The notes beneath the pieces are model-generated. The model was not told the DNA's origin and did not search any database. It worked only from the letters and a program-made list of their open reading frames with translations. DNA of 64,000 nt. Origin: Aestuariivita boseongensis. Lineage in GTDB: Bacteria; Pseudomonadota; Alphaproteobacteria; Rhodobacterales; Rhodobacteraceae. The DNA is taken from NCBI RefSeq assembly GCF_001262635.1, contig NZ_JXYH01000002.1, positions 62,001 to 126,000 of the forward strand, read 5' to 3'. This document shows positions 16,927 to 25,557 of this stretch, piece after piece. Made by a program: the position numbers and the translations under genes. The stretch's first letter is position 1, and every line of letters begins with the position of its first letter.

Positions 16927-17141
16927 CCGGGCGGCCTGTCAAACGCTCGCTCACGCTGAAGGGGCATCGCACCAGCGTGTCCCTGGAAGAACCGTTCTGG
17001 ACCGCCTTCCGCGATATTGCCGAAGCGCAAGGAAAACCCATAAACCAGCTAGCCGCTGAAATCGACGCGGAACGGGGCGTGGATATGGGCCTTGCGTCTG
17101 CGATCCGGCTTTATGTGCTGGCCTGGTTCAGGGATCATTAA
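16923..17141 (+). CDS. Ribbon-helix-helix domain protein (RHH_4-like)
   Basis: 72-residue protein. KRSLTLKGHRTSVSLEEPFW gives the beta strand and first helix, and GKPINQLAAEIDAERG the second helix, of an arc-type DNA-binding fold. It matches the RHH_4 group common in alphaproteobacteria. Targets are unknown. It starts inside the DUF4169 stop codon. Confidence 0.85.
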   Translation: MTGRPVKRSLTLKGHRTSVSLEEPFWTAFRDIAEAQGKPINQLAAEIDAERGVDMGLASAIRLYVLAWFRDH

Positions 17142-17164
17142 CCACTCTTTGCGAGAGTGGCGAC

Positions 17165-17395
17165 ATGACCCAACTCGATCGACATCTCAGTGCCGAAGGA
17201 TGGCTGCTGCACCTCTTCTCTTCAAAAGCCGCAGCATCCGGCAGTGTTGTGCGACGACGCAGCGCGGATATGGAGCGCTATGTGGGACGGGCCCGATTTG
17301 AAGCGGAACTGGCTCGGCGCGGTTTCCATGCGATCGAAAACGCAGGCCAAATCGTGGTCTTCTGCAATCAGGAACCCGTCCGCGTGATCCGGTAG
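17165..17395 (+). CDS. Conserved small hypothetical protein (76 aa)
   Basis: Begins MTQLDRHLSAEGWLLHLFSS, has a basic centre (VVRRRSADMERYVGRARFEAELARRGF) and ends VFCNQEPVRVIR. A GAGTGGCGAC stretch precedes the ATG. Similar short proteins near fumC in Rhodobacteraceae have, as I recall, been labelled phosphoribosylanthranilate isomerase-like, but the protein is far too small for that enzyme. Function unknown. The stop codon TAG overlaps the first base of a hairpin array. Confidence 0.65.
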   Translation: MTQLDRHLSAEGWLLHLFSSKAAASGSVVRRRSADMERYVGRARFEAELARRGFHAIENAGQIVVFCNQEPVRVIR

Positions 17396-17491
17396 GGAGG
17401 TTTTGACGCAAAACCTCCCGAGACACTGACGCAGTGTCTCAGAACAGCATTTCTGCGTCAGAAATGCCGCGGAAACTGAGTCAGTTTCCGC
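17395..17491. repeat. Array of four hairpins with near-identical TGACGCA-type loops
   Basis: Four palindromes nearly fill the 97 bp between two convergent genes. Hairpin 1 (17395-17419): GGGAGGTTTT stem, loop GACGC. Hairpin 2 (17420-17440): GAGACACT stem, loop GACGC. Hairpin 3 (17447-17467): GCATTTCT stem, loop GCGTC. Hairpin 4 (17469-17491): GCGGAAACT stem, loop GAGTC. Stems are perfect, 8-10 bp and unrelated in sequence; loops with closing T-A are TGACGCA, its reverse complement or a close variant. Likely bidirectional transcript ends, or a mobile palindromic repeat. Confidence 0.85.
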
Positions 17492-18382
17492 CTACACCGA
17501 CGCTCTATAGATCTTGTCGATATTCGCCCCAAGCGCGGCGTTGAATTCCGCATCGCTCATCTGCTTGCTCAGACCTTCCGTCAGCGCCCGCGAAAAACTG
17601 GCGATCATGCCAGGATTGTCCGCCAGTTTCGCACAGGCTTCATCCGTGGAATACCCGCCCGACAGCGCCACGACCCGCAACACCTTGTCCTGCAGACCGG
17701 CATAAAGACCCGCCTCGCTGGGCAAGGTCAGCTTCAGCATGATGGCCCCCTCGCCCTCCATCGCGTCAATATGCGCGGCCAGCTCATCGCGCAGGATCGC
17801 CTCCGCCTCCGCCTTGGTTGCGGAATGGATATTCACCTCCGGCTCGATGATCGGTACCAGACCCGCCGCGCGGATCTGATCGCCGATGGCAAACTGCTGC
17901 GCCACGACGGCCTTGATCCCCTCGGCATTTGCGTCGTGAATGACCGAACGCATCTTGGTTCCGAAGACCCCCGCCGCCTTGGCGCGCTCCAGCAGCGCAG
18001 CAAGGTCAGGCATGTCCTTCATCATCTGAACGCCGTTTTCCTCATCGGCCAATCCCTTGTCGACCTTCAGAAACGGCACGACACCGCGATCTTCCCACAG
18101 ATACGCCGGAACAGGTTTGCCGCCCACAACCTCGCCCATCGTGCGCTCGAACAGGATCGCGCCGATCACCTTCTCGCTTGTGAAATCCGGCGCCTGCATG
18201 ATCCGCGCGCGCATCGCCTGCACCTCGGCGAACATCGCCTCTTCCCCGTCATAGTCCGAAGGCTCCACGCCATAGAGGCTCAGCGCCTTGGGTGTGGACC
18301 CGCCACTTTGATCCAGCGCGGCGATGAACCCCGGCGCGGATGCGATACGATCAGTCATGGTGGCGGTCAAATCTGCTGGCAT
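17492..18382 (-). CDS. Class I fructose-bisphosphate aldolase
   Basis: 296-residue Schiff-base aldolase acting in glycolysis and gluconeogenesis. Family features are IAALDQSGGSTPKALSLYG near the N-terminus, FLKVDKGLADEENGVQ, VPIIEPEVNIHSATKAEAE and ALSGGYSTDEACAKL. Lysines in FLKVDKG and IMLKLTLPSEAGLY are candidates for the catalytic pair. ATG 18382 is preferred over ATG 18358 because GAGGGG lies upstream of it. Monocistronic by position, converging on the hairpin array. Confidence 0.93.
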   Translation of the reverse strand: MPADLTATMTDRIASAPGFIAALDQSGGSTPKALSLYGVEPSDYDGEEAMFAEVQAMRARIMQAPDFTSEKVIGAILFERTMGEVVGGKPVPAYLWEDRGVVPFLKVDKGLADEENGVQMMKDMPDLAALLERAKAAGVFGTKMRSVIHDANAEGIKAVVAQQFAIGDQIRAAGLVPIIEPEVNIHSATKAEAEAILRDELAAHIDAMEGEGAIMLKLTLPSEAGLYAGLQDKVLRVVALSGGYSTDEACAKLADNPGMIASFSRALTEGLSKQMSDAEFNAALGANIDKIYRASV

Positions 18383-18458
18383 CGGCCCCTCGCGAATACT
18401 CTCTGAATGATGCGCGATGGATAATTCAATCCTGCCCCGATTGGTAGGGCCGATGGCG

Positions 18459-19811
18459 CTAACGCGGGCGCAAACGCAGCCAGATCCCGTCTTTTGAGCG
18501 TACCGTCAGATGCGCCACGGGCACCGGATCGCGCCCTTCGATCCGCTCCACGGCAAATCGCGCCAGAATCATCGACAACAGCAAAGGCCCCTCGGCCATG
18601 GCAAAGCCCGCACCGGGACAGACCCGCGCACCGGCTGAAAAGGGAATGTATGCCTCCCGCATGCAGGCCTTGCCGTTTTCGGTTCCCCAACGCGCCGGGT
18701 CGAACCCGTCGGGATTGTCCCACAACCGGCTGTGGCGATGCAGATGCCAGGGGCTCAGCACGATTTGCGCGCCGGGCTTGATGTCGCGGTCCCTGAACCG
18801 TTCCGGACAGGTTGCCTGCCGCACCATCATCGGTACCGGCGGGTAAAGCCGCAGCGCCTCGCGAAACACATCGCGTGACAGTTTCAGGCGCGACATGACC
18901 GCGAAATCGCGCGGCATATCCTCCAACACCGCTGCTTCCCGTGCCAGCTTCTCCTGCCATTCAGGATAAAGCGCCATCAGATACAACGCCCACCCCAGGG
19001 CTGAGGCGCTTGTCTCATGCCCCGCCAGGAAAAAGATCGCCACCTGATCGACCATTTCGGCGGTATTGAACCGCGCGCCCGTCTGGGGATCGGGCGTGGT
19101 CATGATCCGCGTGGCCAGATCATCGGGGGCCGTTCCGGCCTCGATCGCTGCCATCCGCTCTGCGGTCAGCCGGGTGATCAGCGCCCGGATCTCACCCGCC
19201 GCCTTCAACGTCTTGCGGCGATGGGGGCGTGGCATCCATCCGGGCAGGGGCAAAAACGCCGCCAGGTTCAATATCGGCTGGCTGCGCTGATAATCGCGAA
19301 ACCGGTTAAAGACTTGCGCTGCAATCTCATGTTCGATCGGGATGGAAAACAACGTGCGAAAGATCACGTCCGCGGCGGCATGGCTCGCTTCCGCCTCGAT
19401 CTCCACCTCTCCGGACGACATCCGCGCGACAGCCGCCTCGCCAGCCTCCCACATGGGCCCGAAGGAATGGCGCAGCTTACCGCCTTCGAACGCCGGGTCG
19501 ATGATGCGCCGCTGGCGCTCCCATTGCGCGCCATTGGTCAGGAAAACACTGTCGCCCAGAAGTGGGCGCAGCCCCTCTCCGATCCGGTCGGATTTCGGAA
19601 AATCGCGGGGCCTTTCCTTCAGAACTGTCGCCACCAGATCCGGCTGGTTCACCAGGTAAGACCGGAAGAACGGCGTTTTGAATTCCGCCATCCACGCACG
19701 ATACAGCCGTTCGGGCTGGGCCGACAGGATGTCTTGCCGAAACAGCTTCGCATACTGCCACGGTGACACGCGGTCGGCGCGCGATGCAGGCTTGGGCGGC
19801 TGAGCCGTCAT
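18459..19811 (-). CDS. Cytochrome P450
   Basis: 450-residue heme monooxygenase. Landmarks: I-helix AGHETSAS (263-270), K-helix EALR (318-321) and heme-binding FSAGARVCPGAGF with Cys398 as thiolate ligand. No N-terminal membrane anchor. The sequence is bacterial CYP-like; the substrate cannot be read out, and no ferredoxin or reductase gene is adjacent. ATG 19811 overlaps the stop of the upstream hydrolase gene (ATGA), so the two are translationally coupled and probably share a pathway. Confidence 0.93.
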   Translation of the reverse strand: MTAQPPKPASRADRVSPWQYAKLFRQDILSAQPERLYRAWMAEFKTPFFRSYLVNQPDLVATVLKERPRDFPKSDRIGEGLRPLLGDSVFLTNGAQWERQRRIIDPAFEGGKLRHSFGPMWEAGEAAVARMSSGEVEIEAEASHAAADVIFRTLFSIPIEHEIAAQVFNRFRDYQRSQPILNLAAFLPLPGWMPRPHRRKTLKAAGEIRALITRLTAERMAAIEAGTAPDDLATRIMTTPDPQTGARFNTAEMVDQVAIFFLAGHETSASALGWALYLMALYPEWQEKLAREAAVLEDMPRDFAVMSRLKLSRDVFREALRLYPPVPMMVRQATCPERFRDRDIKPGAQIVLSPWHLHRHSRLWDNPDGFDPARWGTENGKACMREAYIPFSAGARVCPGAGFAMAEGPLLLSMILARFAVERIEGRDPVPVAHLTVRSKDGIWLRLRPR

Positions 19812-21070
19812 GCAGCGATCGTTCTGTATTTCGACACCGGCACGTCGATACGCGATCGCGACGGTTCGCGTCCGTCAAACCGCGCGCGCAAGGTCTCGGG
19901 GCCCGCCGTGATCCGGAAGTAATCGTAATCACGCACCTTGTCGAAGGCACAAAGATACTGGAAATGCAGCCGGAAAAACCGCCAGCGCAGCTCTTTCCAG
20001 CGCCCTTCCGACAGGGTCTGCGTGAAAGCCGCCGAAATCACCAAAGGCCATTTCTTGTTGTCCGGCGCCACACCCGTCACCGCCACCGGATCGCACAGCG
20101 CAAAGGCGCAGCCATCGCCCGGCGCGGTCACATCGACCCAGGCCAGTTCATCACGCGCGCTCAGATACCGCAGATCGGCGCGCAGTCTGTGCGCCTTGGG
20201 AAGAAAAGACACCATCGGCACCACCTGACCCAGCGACAAAAACCCCAGCGCCGGACCGTTTCCGGGCACTTTGCCAGCCCGGATCAGATCGGCCAGGATC
20301 GACACCGCAAGATGCGCGCCCGAGGAATGGCCAACCACCAGCACCTCATCCACGTCAGAGGCCAGAGCCCGCGCGATTTCCTCGCCAAACTGCGCCATCC
20401 GCTCCTCCAACTCCGGAGGGTTCGCCCCTTTCCACCGTGCGGAATAGGCAAAATCATGCATCAGGTAATAGGCAAACAGCTTGCCATCCTGCGCCTTGAA
20501 CCAACGCAGCACAAAGATGAAGGCCGCCACACCGATGCCCCAGGACAGCAACGCAAACGGGTAAACCAGCCAGCGCCAGCCGCCAATCGCGGCCATCAGC
20601 CACTCGCCCGCGTCCATGATCAGATCCTGCAACAGCCCAAAGACCAACAGCGCCACGCCCAACTGCGCCAGAAGCATGCCGACCGGGTAAAGCGCTGCGA
20701 TCACCGGCCCCTTGCGCATCCGCATCAACCGGCTGAGCGCGCCAGAGGTGATGTAGATCCACGCGGTCCGGACCAGCTGCGCATAGGTCGCGGGGATCGT
20801 GTTCGACATGCTGTCGCGCACAATATCCGACCAGACCAGAACGTCGATATCGGCCTGCACGATGTCCCCGTCCATCCGGGACGCGACCTGCCAGCCGTAA
20901 TTCCCCTCACCCGCCTTGGGCTTCAGCCCGATCTCATAGCCCGAGATCTCGGCCTGCGCCTTGCCTTCCTTGCGATAAAGCTCGCGATACCGACGGGGAT
21001 GAATCGGGTCATAACCGGGAATGTAAAACACCCGGCGCCGCTGCACCTTGGCTGTTTCGCTGTCACGCAT
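19808..21070 (-). CDS. Membrane-associated alpha/beta-hydrolase-like protein
   Basis: About 420 residues. RRRVFYIPGYDPIHPRRYRELY opens the protein and resembles the oxyanion side of a serine hydrolase. VLVVGHSSGAHLAVSI holds a GxSxG nucleophile elbow. Between them, around residues 120-190, lie two or three hydrophobic helices (AALYPVGMLLAQLGVALLVF, WLVYPFALLSWGIGVAAFIF). This is an unusual insertion, so the enzyme is probably anchored in the inner membrane. ATG 21070 is used; GTG sits one codon upstream. Upstream partner of the P450. Substrate unknown. Confidence 0.75.
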   Translation of the reverse strand: MRDSETAKVQRRRVFYIPGYDPIHPRRYRELYRKEGKAQAEISGYEIGLKPKAGEGNYGWQVASRMDGDIVQADIDVLVWSDIVRDSMSNTIPATYAQLVRTAWIYITSGALSRLMRMRKGPVIAALYPVGMLLAQLGVALLVFGLLQDLIMDAGEWLMAAIGGWRWLVYPFALLSWGIGVAAFIFVLRWFKAQDGKLFAYYLMHDFAYSARWKGANPPELEERMAQFGEEIARALASDVDEVLVVGHSSGAHLAVSILADLIRAGKVPGNGPALGFLSLGQVVPMVSFLPKAHRLRADLRYLSARDELAWVDVTAPGDGCAFALCDPVAVTGVAPDNKKWPLVISAAFTQTLSEGRWKELRWRFFRLHFQYLCAFDKVRDYDYFRITAGPETLRARFDGREPSRSRIDVPVSKYRTIAA

Positions 21071-21162
21071 CACGTTGAACGCCTGTACTCACTCGCCCAT
21101 CATTCCGGGTCGTTGAGCCAAAGCATAGTCGAAATTTTTGGCAAGAGTAAGGCGTGGGGGCC

Positions 21163-21921
21163 CTATCCCAAAGCGGCCAGTCCCGGGAAGGTTTCCAGCA
21201 GCCACCAGGAAAAATCGGTGAATTTGCCGGTCAGCATCAGCAGGCCAACGGTCCACAGCAAAAGGCCCATGATCTTCTCGATCCGGTCCATATGCCGCTT
21301 CATCCAGCCCATCAGCCCCTGCATGCGTGGGAAGAAGGCTGCGACCAGAAGAAACGGCAGGCCCAGACCCACCGCATAGGTGGCCAAGAGGGCCGTTCCC
21401 CGCACCATATCCGCCTCAGTCGCGGCCAGCGACAGGATCGTGCCCAGGATCGGGCCGATACAAGGCGTCCAGCCAAAAGCGAAGGCCAGCCCCAAAAGAT
21501 AGGCGCCAAAGGCCGATCCGCCCCGGTCGCCCGCATCCATCCGCATCTCCCGATCCAGGATCGAAATGCGGTACACCCCGATGAAATGCGCGCCAAAGAT
21601 CATGATGACCACGCCCGCGCCCATCACGAAGATCTCCTGATTGGTCAGGAAGAACCGCCCGAAGGCCGATGCGGTAAAGCCCAGAAACAAAAAGACGGTC
21701 GACAGACCCATTACGAAAAACAGCGCCGACAGCGTCGCCTTGCGCCGGGCGGCGGCCTCGCCCTGCATGTCGTTCATGGACACGCCGCTCATATAGGCCA
21801 GATAGGGCGGCACGATCGGCAGCACGCAAGGCGACAGAAAACTGATGACCCCCGCGCTCAGCGCGATCAGCAGGGCCGGCAGAAGGCTGGCGTCAATCAG
21901 GTTGATTTCGATTCCGAACAT
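21163..21921 (-). CDS. ccdA: Cytochrome c biogenesis protein CcdA
   Basis: 252-residue inner-membrane thiol transporter with six helices. It carries reducing equivalents from cytosolic thioredoxin to periplasmic thiol-disulfide proteins for heme attachment. The paired redox cysteines are in SFLSPCVLPIVPPYLAYMSG and GWTPCIGPILG. Compact CcdA form, without the periplasmic DsbD domains. No other ccm genes are adjacent. Confidence 0.93.
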   Translation of the reverse strand: MFGIEINLIDASLLPALLIALSAGVISFLSPCVLPIVPPYLAYMSGVSMNDMQGEAAARRKATLSALFFVMGLSTVFLFLGFTASAFGRFFLTNQEIFVMGAGVVIMIFGAHFIGVYRISILDREMRMDAGDRGGSAFGAYLLGLAFAFGWTPCIGPILGTILSLAATEADMVRGTALLATYAVGLGLPFLLVAAFFPRMQGLMGWMKRHMDRIEKIMGLLLWTVGLLMLTGKFTDFSWWLLETFPGLAALG

Positions 21922-22056
21922 ATGACCCGTCTAGGGGATTTCCCGCGCCCCGTCACCCATACCAAAGGTCACATCCTTGTGGCCCCTCTGAAACAAGCCG
22001 CCCGGATACGTTCAAGGCCCATTCCGGTCGCCCGCAAACTGCGCTAAACGGGCGGC

Positions 22057-22290
22057 ATGACCAAGATCGACGACATCCTTGACGCGACCGGGCTTCTCTG
22101 CCCCCTGCCCGTTCTGAAAGCGCGCAAGCGTTTGAAATCCATGGGCGCGGGCCAGGTGCTGCGCGTGCTGGCCGACGATCCGGCCGCCATCGTGGATGTG
22201 CCGCATTTCTGCATGGAAGCGGGCCACGAGCTTCTGACCCAGGGCGAGGATGGCCCCGCCCAGTTCTACGTCATCCGCAAGGGAAGCTGA
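22057..22290 (+). CDS. tusA: Sulfurtransferase TusA family protein
   Basis: 77-residue sulfur-carrier protein. The active cysteine lies in LLCPLPVLKARK, the CPxP motif of the TusA/SirA family, and the rest fits the two-layer fold (HFCMEAGHELLTQ). It relays persulfide sulfur to tRNA thiolation, molybdopterin or other acceptors. Stand-alone gene divergent from ccdA. The family has paralogues, so the exact partner is uncertain. Confidence 0.9.
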   Translation: MTKIDDILDATGLLCPLPVLKARKRLKSMGAGQVLRVLADDPAAIVDVPHFCMEAGHELLTQGEDGPAQFYVIRKGS

Positions 22291-22343
22291 CGCTGAGCTG
22301 CACCGGTCCCTGCACCGGGGCCTCTGTTCTTTTCGCGAGGAGA

Positions 22344-22362
22344 TCCCGGATCAAGTCCGGGA
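22344..22362. repeat. Short dispersed palindrome with TCAAG loop, copy 1
   Basis: TCCCGGA-TCAAG-TCCGGGA. The same plan occurs at 61883-61903 with a GTCCCGGG stem. Palindromes of this type are scattered in alphaproteobacterial intergenic DNA. Confidence 0.6.
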
Positions 22363-22383
22363 CAGACTGCCACAAACGCGAAA

Positions 22384-22405
22384 CGGGCCGCCCGAAGGCG
22401 ACCCG
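22384..22405 (-). terminator. rne intrinsic terminator
   Basis: On the minus strand CGGGTCGCC-TTCG-GGCGGCCCG forms a 9-bp stem with a UUCG loop, followed by TTTCGCGTTT. It lies 22 nt past the rne stop. It could also end tusA transcription from the other side. Confidence 0.75.
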
Positions 22406-22426
22406 CTGATGTTACGTTTTACGCTT

Positions 22427-25105
22427 TCAGGCTGACCACCAGCCCCGCCGCTTGGGCTTGGGCGGCGCGTCGGACACCGTTTCCGCAACCGGTTCCGGCT
22501 CCGGCTCCGGCGCGGGTTCCGGCTCAGGCTGGGTCTCGGCTACCGGCTCGGGCGCTGTTTCAGCCACCGGTTCGGGCTCCGCCTGTGCCGCGGGCTCCGG
22601 CGCTGCCTCTGCCGCTGGCTCCTCAGCAACAACAGGCTCAGCGGCGGCTTCCTTAGCTTCGGCAGCTTCGGCCTCGGCGGCTTCCGCTTCCTTCTGGGCC
22701 TTGGTCTTGCGCGGTGCGCGCTTGCGGGTTTTCTTCGGCTTCTCCTCGGCCTCAGTCGCCTCGGCCTCCGGCGTTGCTTCGGCCTCAGCCACCGCGGGCG
22801 CGTCTTCCGCGGCGGCCTCTTCGCTCACCTTCTCCTCGGATTTTGAAGGTTTCCGGCTACGGCCACCGCGTGAGCGTGTCCTCTTGGGCTTCTCCTCGAC
22901 CTCTGCAGCCTCCTCAGCGGCAGGAGTCTCTTCCTCCGAAGCAGCCTCTTCCGACGCCCCTTCCTCGGACCCATTCTCGTCTGAAACGTTTTCGGAAGAT
23001 CCGTTCTCATCGCCATTGCTGTCCTTGCGGCCCCGGCCCCGACGGCGGCGGCGGCGGCGGCGCTTGGGCTTGGCCTCGCCATCCTCCTCGTCATTGGTCT
23101 CGACCTCATCCGACACGTCTTCTTCATCGGCGTCGATCTCATCCATGATCGAGCTGTCGACAGACACGACCGGCGTGGCCGCCGCCACGATGGACCGGGT
23201 CGCGGTCTTGAACTTCTCCATCGTGAAATCGGGGCTGACCAGGTGCGGATCACCCTCAACCCGCACCGACAGACCATAGCGCAGCTCGATCTGGGCGATA
23301 TGTTCGCGCTTCTGGTTCATCAGGAAGTTGGCGATGTTCACCGGGCATTTCACCAGCACCTCGCGGGTCCGGCGGCGGGTGCCCTCTTCCTCGATCTGGC
23401 GCAGGATGGTCAGCGCCATGCTGTCATCCGACCGGATCAGACCGGTACCATGACAGGACGGGCACGGCTGCGTTGTCGCCTCCAGCATGCCGGGGCGCAG
23501 ACGCTGGCGGCTCATCTCCAGCAGGCCAAAACCCGAGATGCGGCCCACCTGAATGCGCGCACGATCGGTTTTCAGCTTGTCTTTCAGACGCTTCTCGACC
23601 GCGTTGTTGTTCTTGCGCTCGTCCATGTCGATGAAATCGATCACGATCAGGCCGGCCAGATCGCGCAGACGCAACTGCCGCGCCACCTCTTCAGCGGCCT
23701 CCAGGTTGGTCTTCAGCGCAGTTTCCTCGATCGAGCCTTCCTTGGTGGCCCGGCCCGAGTTCACGTCGATCGCCACCAACGCTTCGGTCACGCCGATTAC
23801 GATGTACCCGCCGGATTTCAGCTGCACCGTCGGGTTGAACATCCCCGCGAGGTAGCTTTCCACCTGATAGCGCGCCAGCAACGGCAAGCTGTCCTCATAC
23901 CGTTTCACGTTCTTGGCGTGCGACGGCATGATCATCTTCATGAAATCCTTGGCGATGCGGTACCCGCCTTCGCCTTCCACCAGCACCTCATCGATATCGC
24001 GGTTATACAGATCCCGGATCGACCGTTTGATCAGGTCGCCTTCCTCATAGATCTTGGCCGGCGCAATCGACTTCAGCGTCAACTCGCGGATCTGTTCCCA
24101 CATCCGCTGTAGGTATTCGTAATCGCGCTTGATCTCGGCCTTGGTGCGCTTGGCGCCCGCCGTCCGCACGATCAGACCCGCGCCCTTGGGCACATCAATT
24201 TCGTTCGCAATCTCTTTCAGCTTCTTGCGATCAGCGGCATTCGTGATCTTGCGGCTGATACCACCGCCACGGGCGGTATTGGGCATCAGAACACAATAGC
24301 GGCCCGCAAGGCTCAGATAGGTGGTCAGCGCGGCACCCTTGTTGCCACGTTCTTCCTTGACGACCTGCACCAGAAGGATCTGGCGCACCTTGATCACTTC
24401 CTGGATCTTGTAGCGGCGCGGGCGCGGTTTGCGCACCGGGCGGATCTCTTCGCTGTCATCTTCTTCGGCGACGGATTCGATGCTGTCATCCTTGGCGGCA
24501 GCATCGGCGTTCTCGTCCTCGTCATCCTCGGATGCGCTGTCTTCTGCGCTATCGTCTTCGTCCTCTTCATCCGCCGCAGGCGTCTCTACCGGCGTTTCCG
24601 CCACCGTCTCCATCGGAGAAGACCCTTCAGGAACCTCGGTCGCATCCTCATCGGCCTCGTCATCGAGGTCGATGGTCTCCATCCCGGTGACTTCGGCGGT
24701 CTCCACCACGTCATCGCTTTTGACGGCCTCGGCCTTGGATTTGCCGCGCCCGCGTCCGCGCCGCGACCGTTTGGGCTTGCCCTCGTCTTCGTCTTCCTTG
24801 GCGCGCTGCGCTTCGGCATAGGCGCGCTCTTCCTCCATCAGGGCCTCACGGTCCGCGACAGGGATCTGATAGTAATCCGGATGGATCTCGGAGAACGCCA
24901 GGAAGCCATGCCTGTTTCCGCCGTAATCGACGAAAGCGGCCTGAAGCGACGGTTCGACCCGCGTAACCTTCGCTAGATAGATATTGCCTGCAAGCTGACG
25001 TTTGTTTTCGGATTCAAAGTCAAATTCCTCAACCTTGTTTCCGTCGACCACCACAACGCGCGTCTCTTCCGCGTGGGTGGCATCGATAAGCATTTTCTTT
25101 GCCAT
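22427..25105 (-). CDS. rne: Ribonuclease E
   Basis: 892-residue endoribonuclease that starts mRNA decay and processes rRNA/tRNA; scaffold of the degradosome. MAKKMLIDATHAEETRVVVVDG opens the protein. The S1 domain (GNIYLAKVTRVEPSLQAAFV) is split by a long acidic, low-complexity insertion, then resumes at EVIKVRQILLVQVVKEERG. Downstream come the catalytic AIDVNSGR and FIDMDERKNN segments and the zinc link CPSCHGTG. The last ~250 residues are Glu/Ala/Pro-rich with basic patches, ending PPKPKRRGWWSA, probably the protein-binding scaffold. ATG 25105 has AAGGA 7 nt upstream. Confidence 0.95.
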   Translation of the reverse strand: MAKKMLIDATHAEETRVVVVDGNKVEEFDFESENKRQLAGNIYLAKVTRVEPSLQAAFVDYGGNRHGFLAFSEIHPDYYQIPVADREALMEEERAYAEAQRAKEDEDEGKPKRSRRGRGRGKSKAEAVKSDDVVETAEVTGMETIDLDDEADEDATEVPEGSSPMETVAETPVETPAADEEDEDDSAEDSASEDDEDENADAAAKDDSIESVAEEDDSEEIRPVRKPRPRRYKIQEVIKVRQILLVQVVKEERGNKGAALTTYLSLAGRYCVLMPNTARGGGISRKITNAADRKKLKEIANEIDVPKGAGLIVRTAGAKRTKAEIKRDYEYLQRMWEQIRELTLKSIAPAKIYEEGDLIKRSIRDLYNRDIDEVLVEGEGGYRIAKDFMKMIMPSHAKNVKRYEDSLPLLARYQVESYLAGMFNPTVQLKSGGYIVIGVTEALVAIDVNSGRATKEGSIEETALKTNLEAAEEVARQLRLRDLAGLIVIDFIDMDERKNNNAVEKRLKDKLKTDRARIQVGRISGFGLLEMSRQRLRPGMLEATTQPCPSCHGTGLIRSDDSMALTILRQIEEEGTRRRTREVLVKCPVNIANFLMNQKREHIAQIELRYGLSVRVEGDPHLVSPDFTMEKFKTATRSIVAAATPVVSVDSSIMDEIDADEEDVSDEVETNDEEDGEAKPKRRRRRRRRGRGRKDSNGDENGSSENVSDENGSEEGASEEAASEEETPAAEEAAEVEEKPKRTRSRGGRSRKPSKSEEKVSEEAAAEDAPAVAEAEATPEAEATEAEEKPKKTRKRAPRKTKAQKEAEAAEAEAAEAKEAAAEPVVAEEPAAEAAPEPAAQAEPEPVAETAPEPVAETQPEPEPAPEPEPEPVAETVSDAPPKPKRRGWWSA

Positions 25106-25557
25106 GTGTCCTTGATGCACAAAAGCCTTCGCGCGCGCAGGCCCGGGGGCCTCGCGGGTAAGGTTTCGTGTCTTGTCTGAGCGATATCAGACGCGCGGCA
25201 GGCGCGGGTATCATAACCCCCTGCTTGGATGCTCAATGCTCTCACGCGCGTCATCGCGGTTCTTCTCCGACGGGTGGCGCCACGCGCTCCCGCCCATTCT
25301 TTCCTTCGTCCCAAATGGTCAAAGGCGTTGCAGTTACCCCGGTTTGGCGGGGCAAATCGGTCTGTCTGATCGGGCGGGTTTTCCCGCAACCGGACCCAGA
25401 CAGCGAAACTCGATATCGGAGCAATGCGCAAAAGCACCCTCCGTTCCGGCACCATAAGGCCAGCAGGTACCTCAAGACAATGCCCAATCGTGATGCATGG
25501 ATGTCAGACGCGCTGAGCACGGGCAGTGAACGGTCTGTGTACGCCTAATTTCTGGGC
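25106..25557. other. 452-bp gap upstream of rne, with a possible rne promoter
   Basis: No convincing gene. On the minus strand TTGAGC (25236-25231) and TATGAT (25215-25210) are 15 nt apart and could drive rne with a leader of about 100 nt. A GCGGG-TTTT-CCCGC hairpin lies near 25373-25388. RNase E genes are often autoregulated through long leaders; that is family knowledge, not shown here. Confidence 0.4.

Noticed and set aside
17165-17395. Phosphoribosylanthranilate isomerase label for the 76-aa protein
   Set aside because: Far shorter than TrpF and without barrel motifs.
22452-23279. Ser/Ala/Gly-rich plus-strand frame opposite the rne tail
   Set aside because: Mirror of the Glu/Ala/Pro codons of the RNase E C-terminus.
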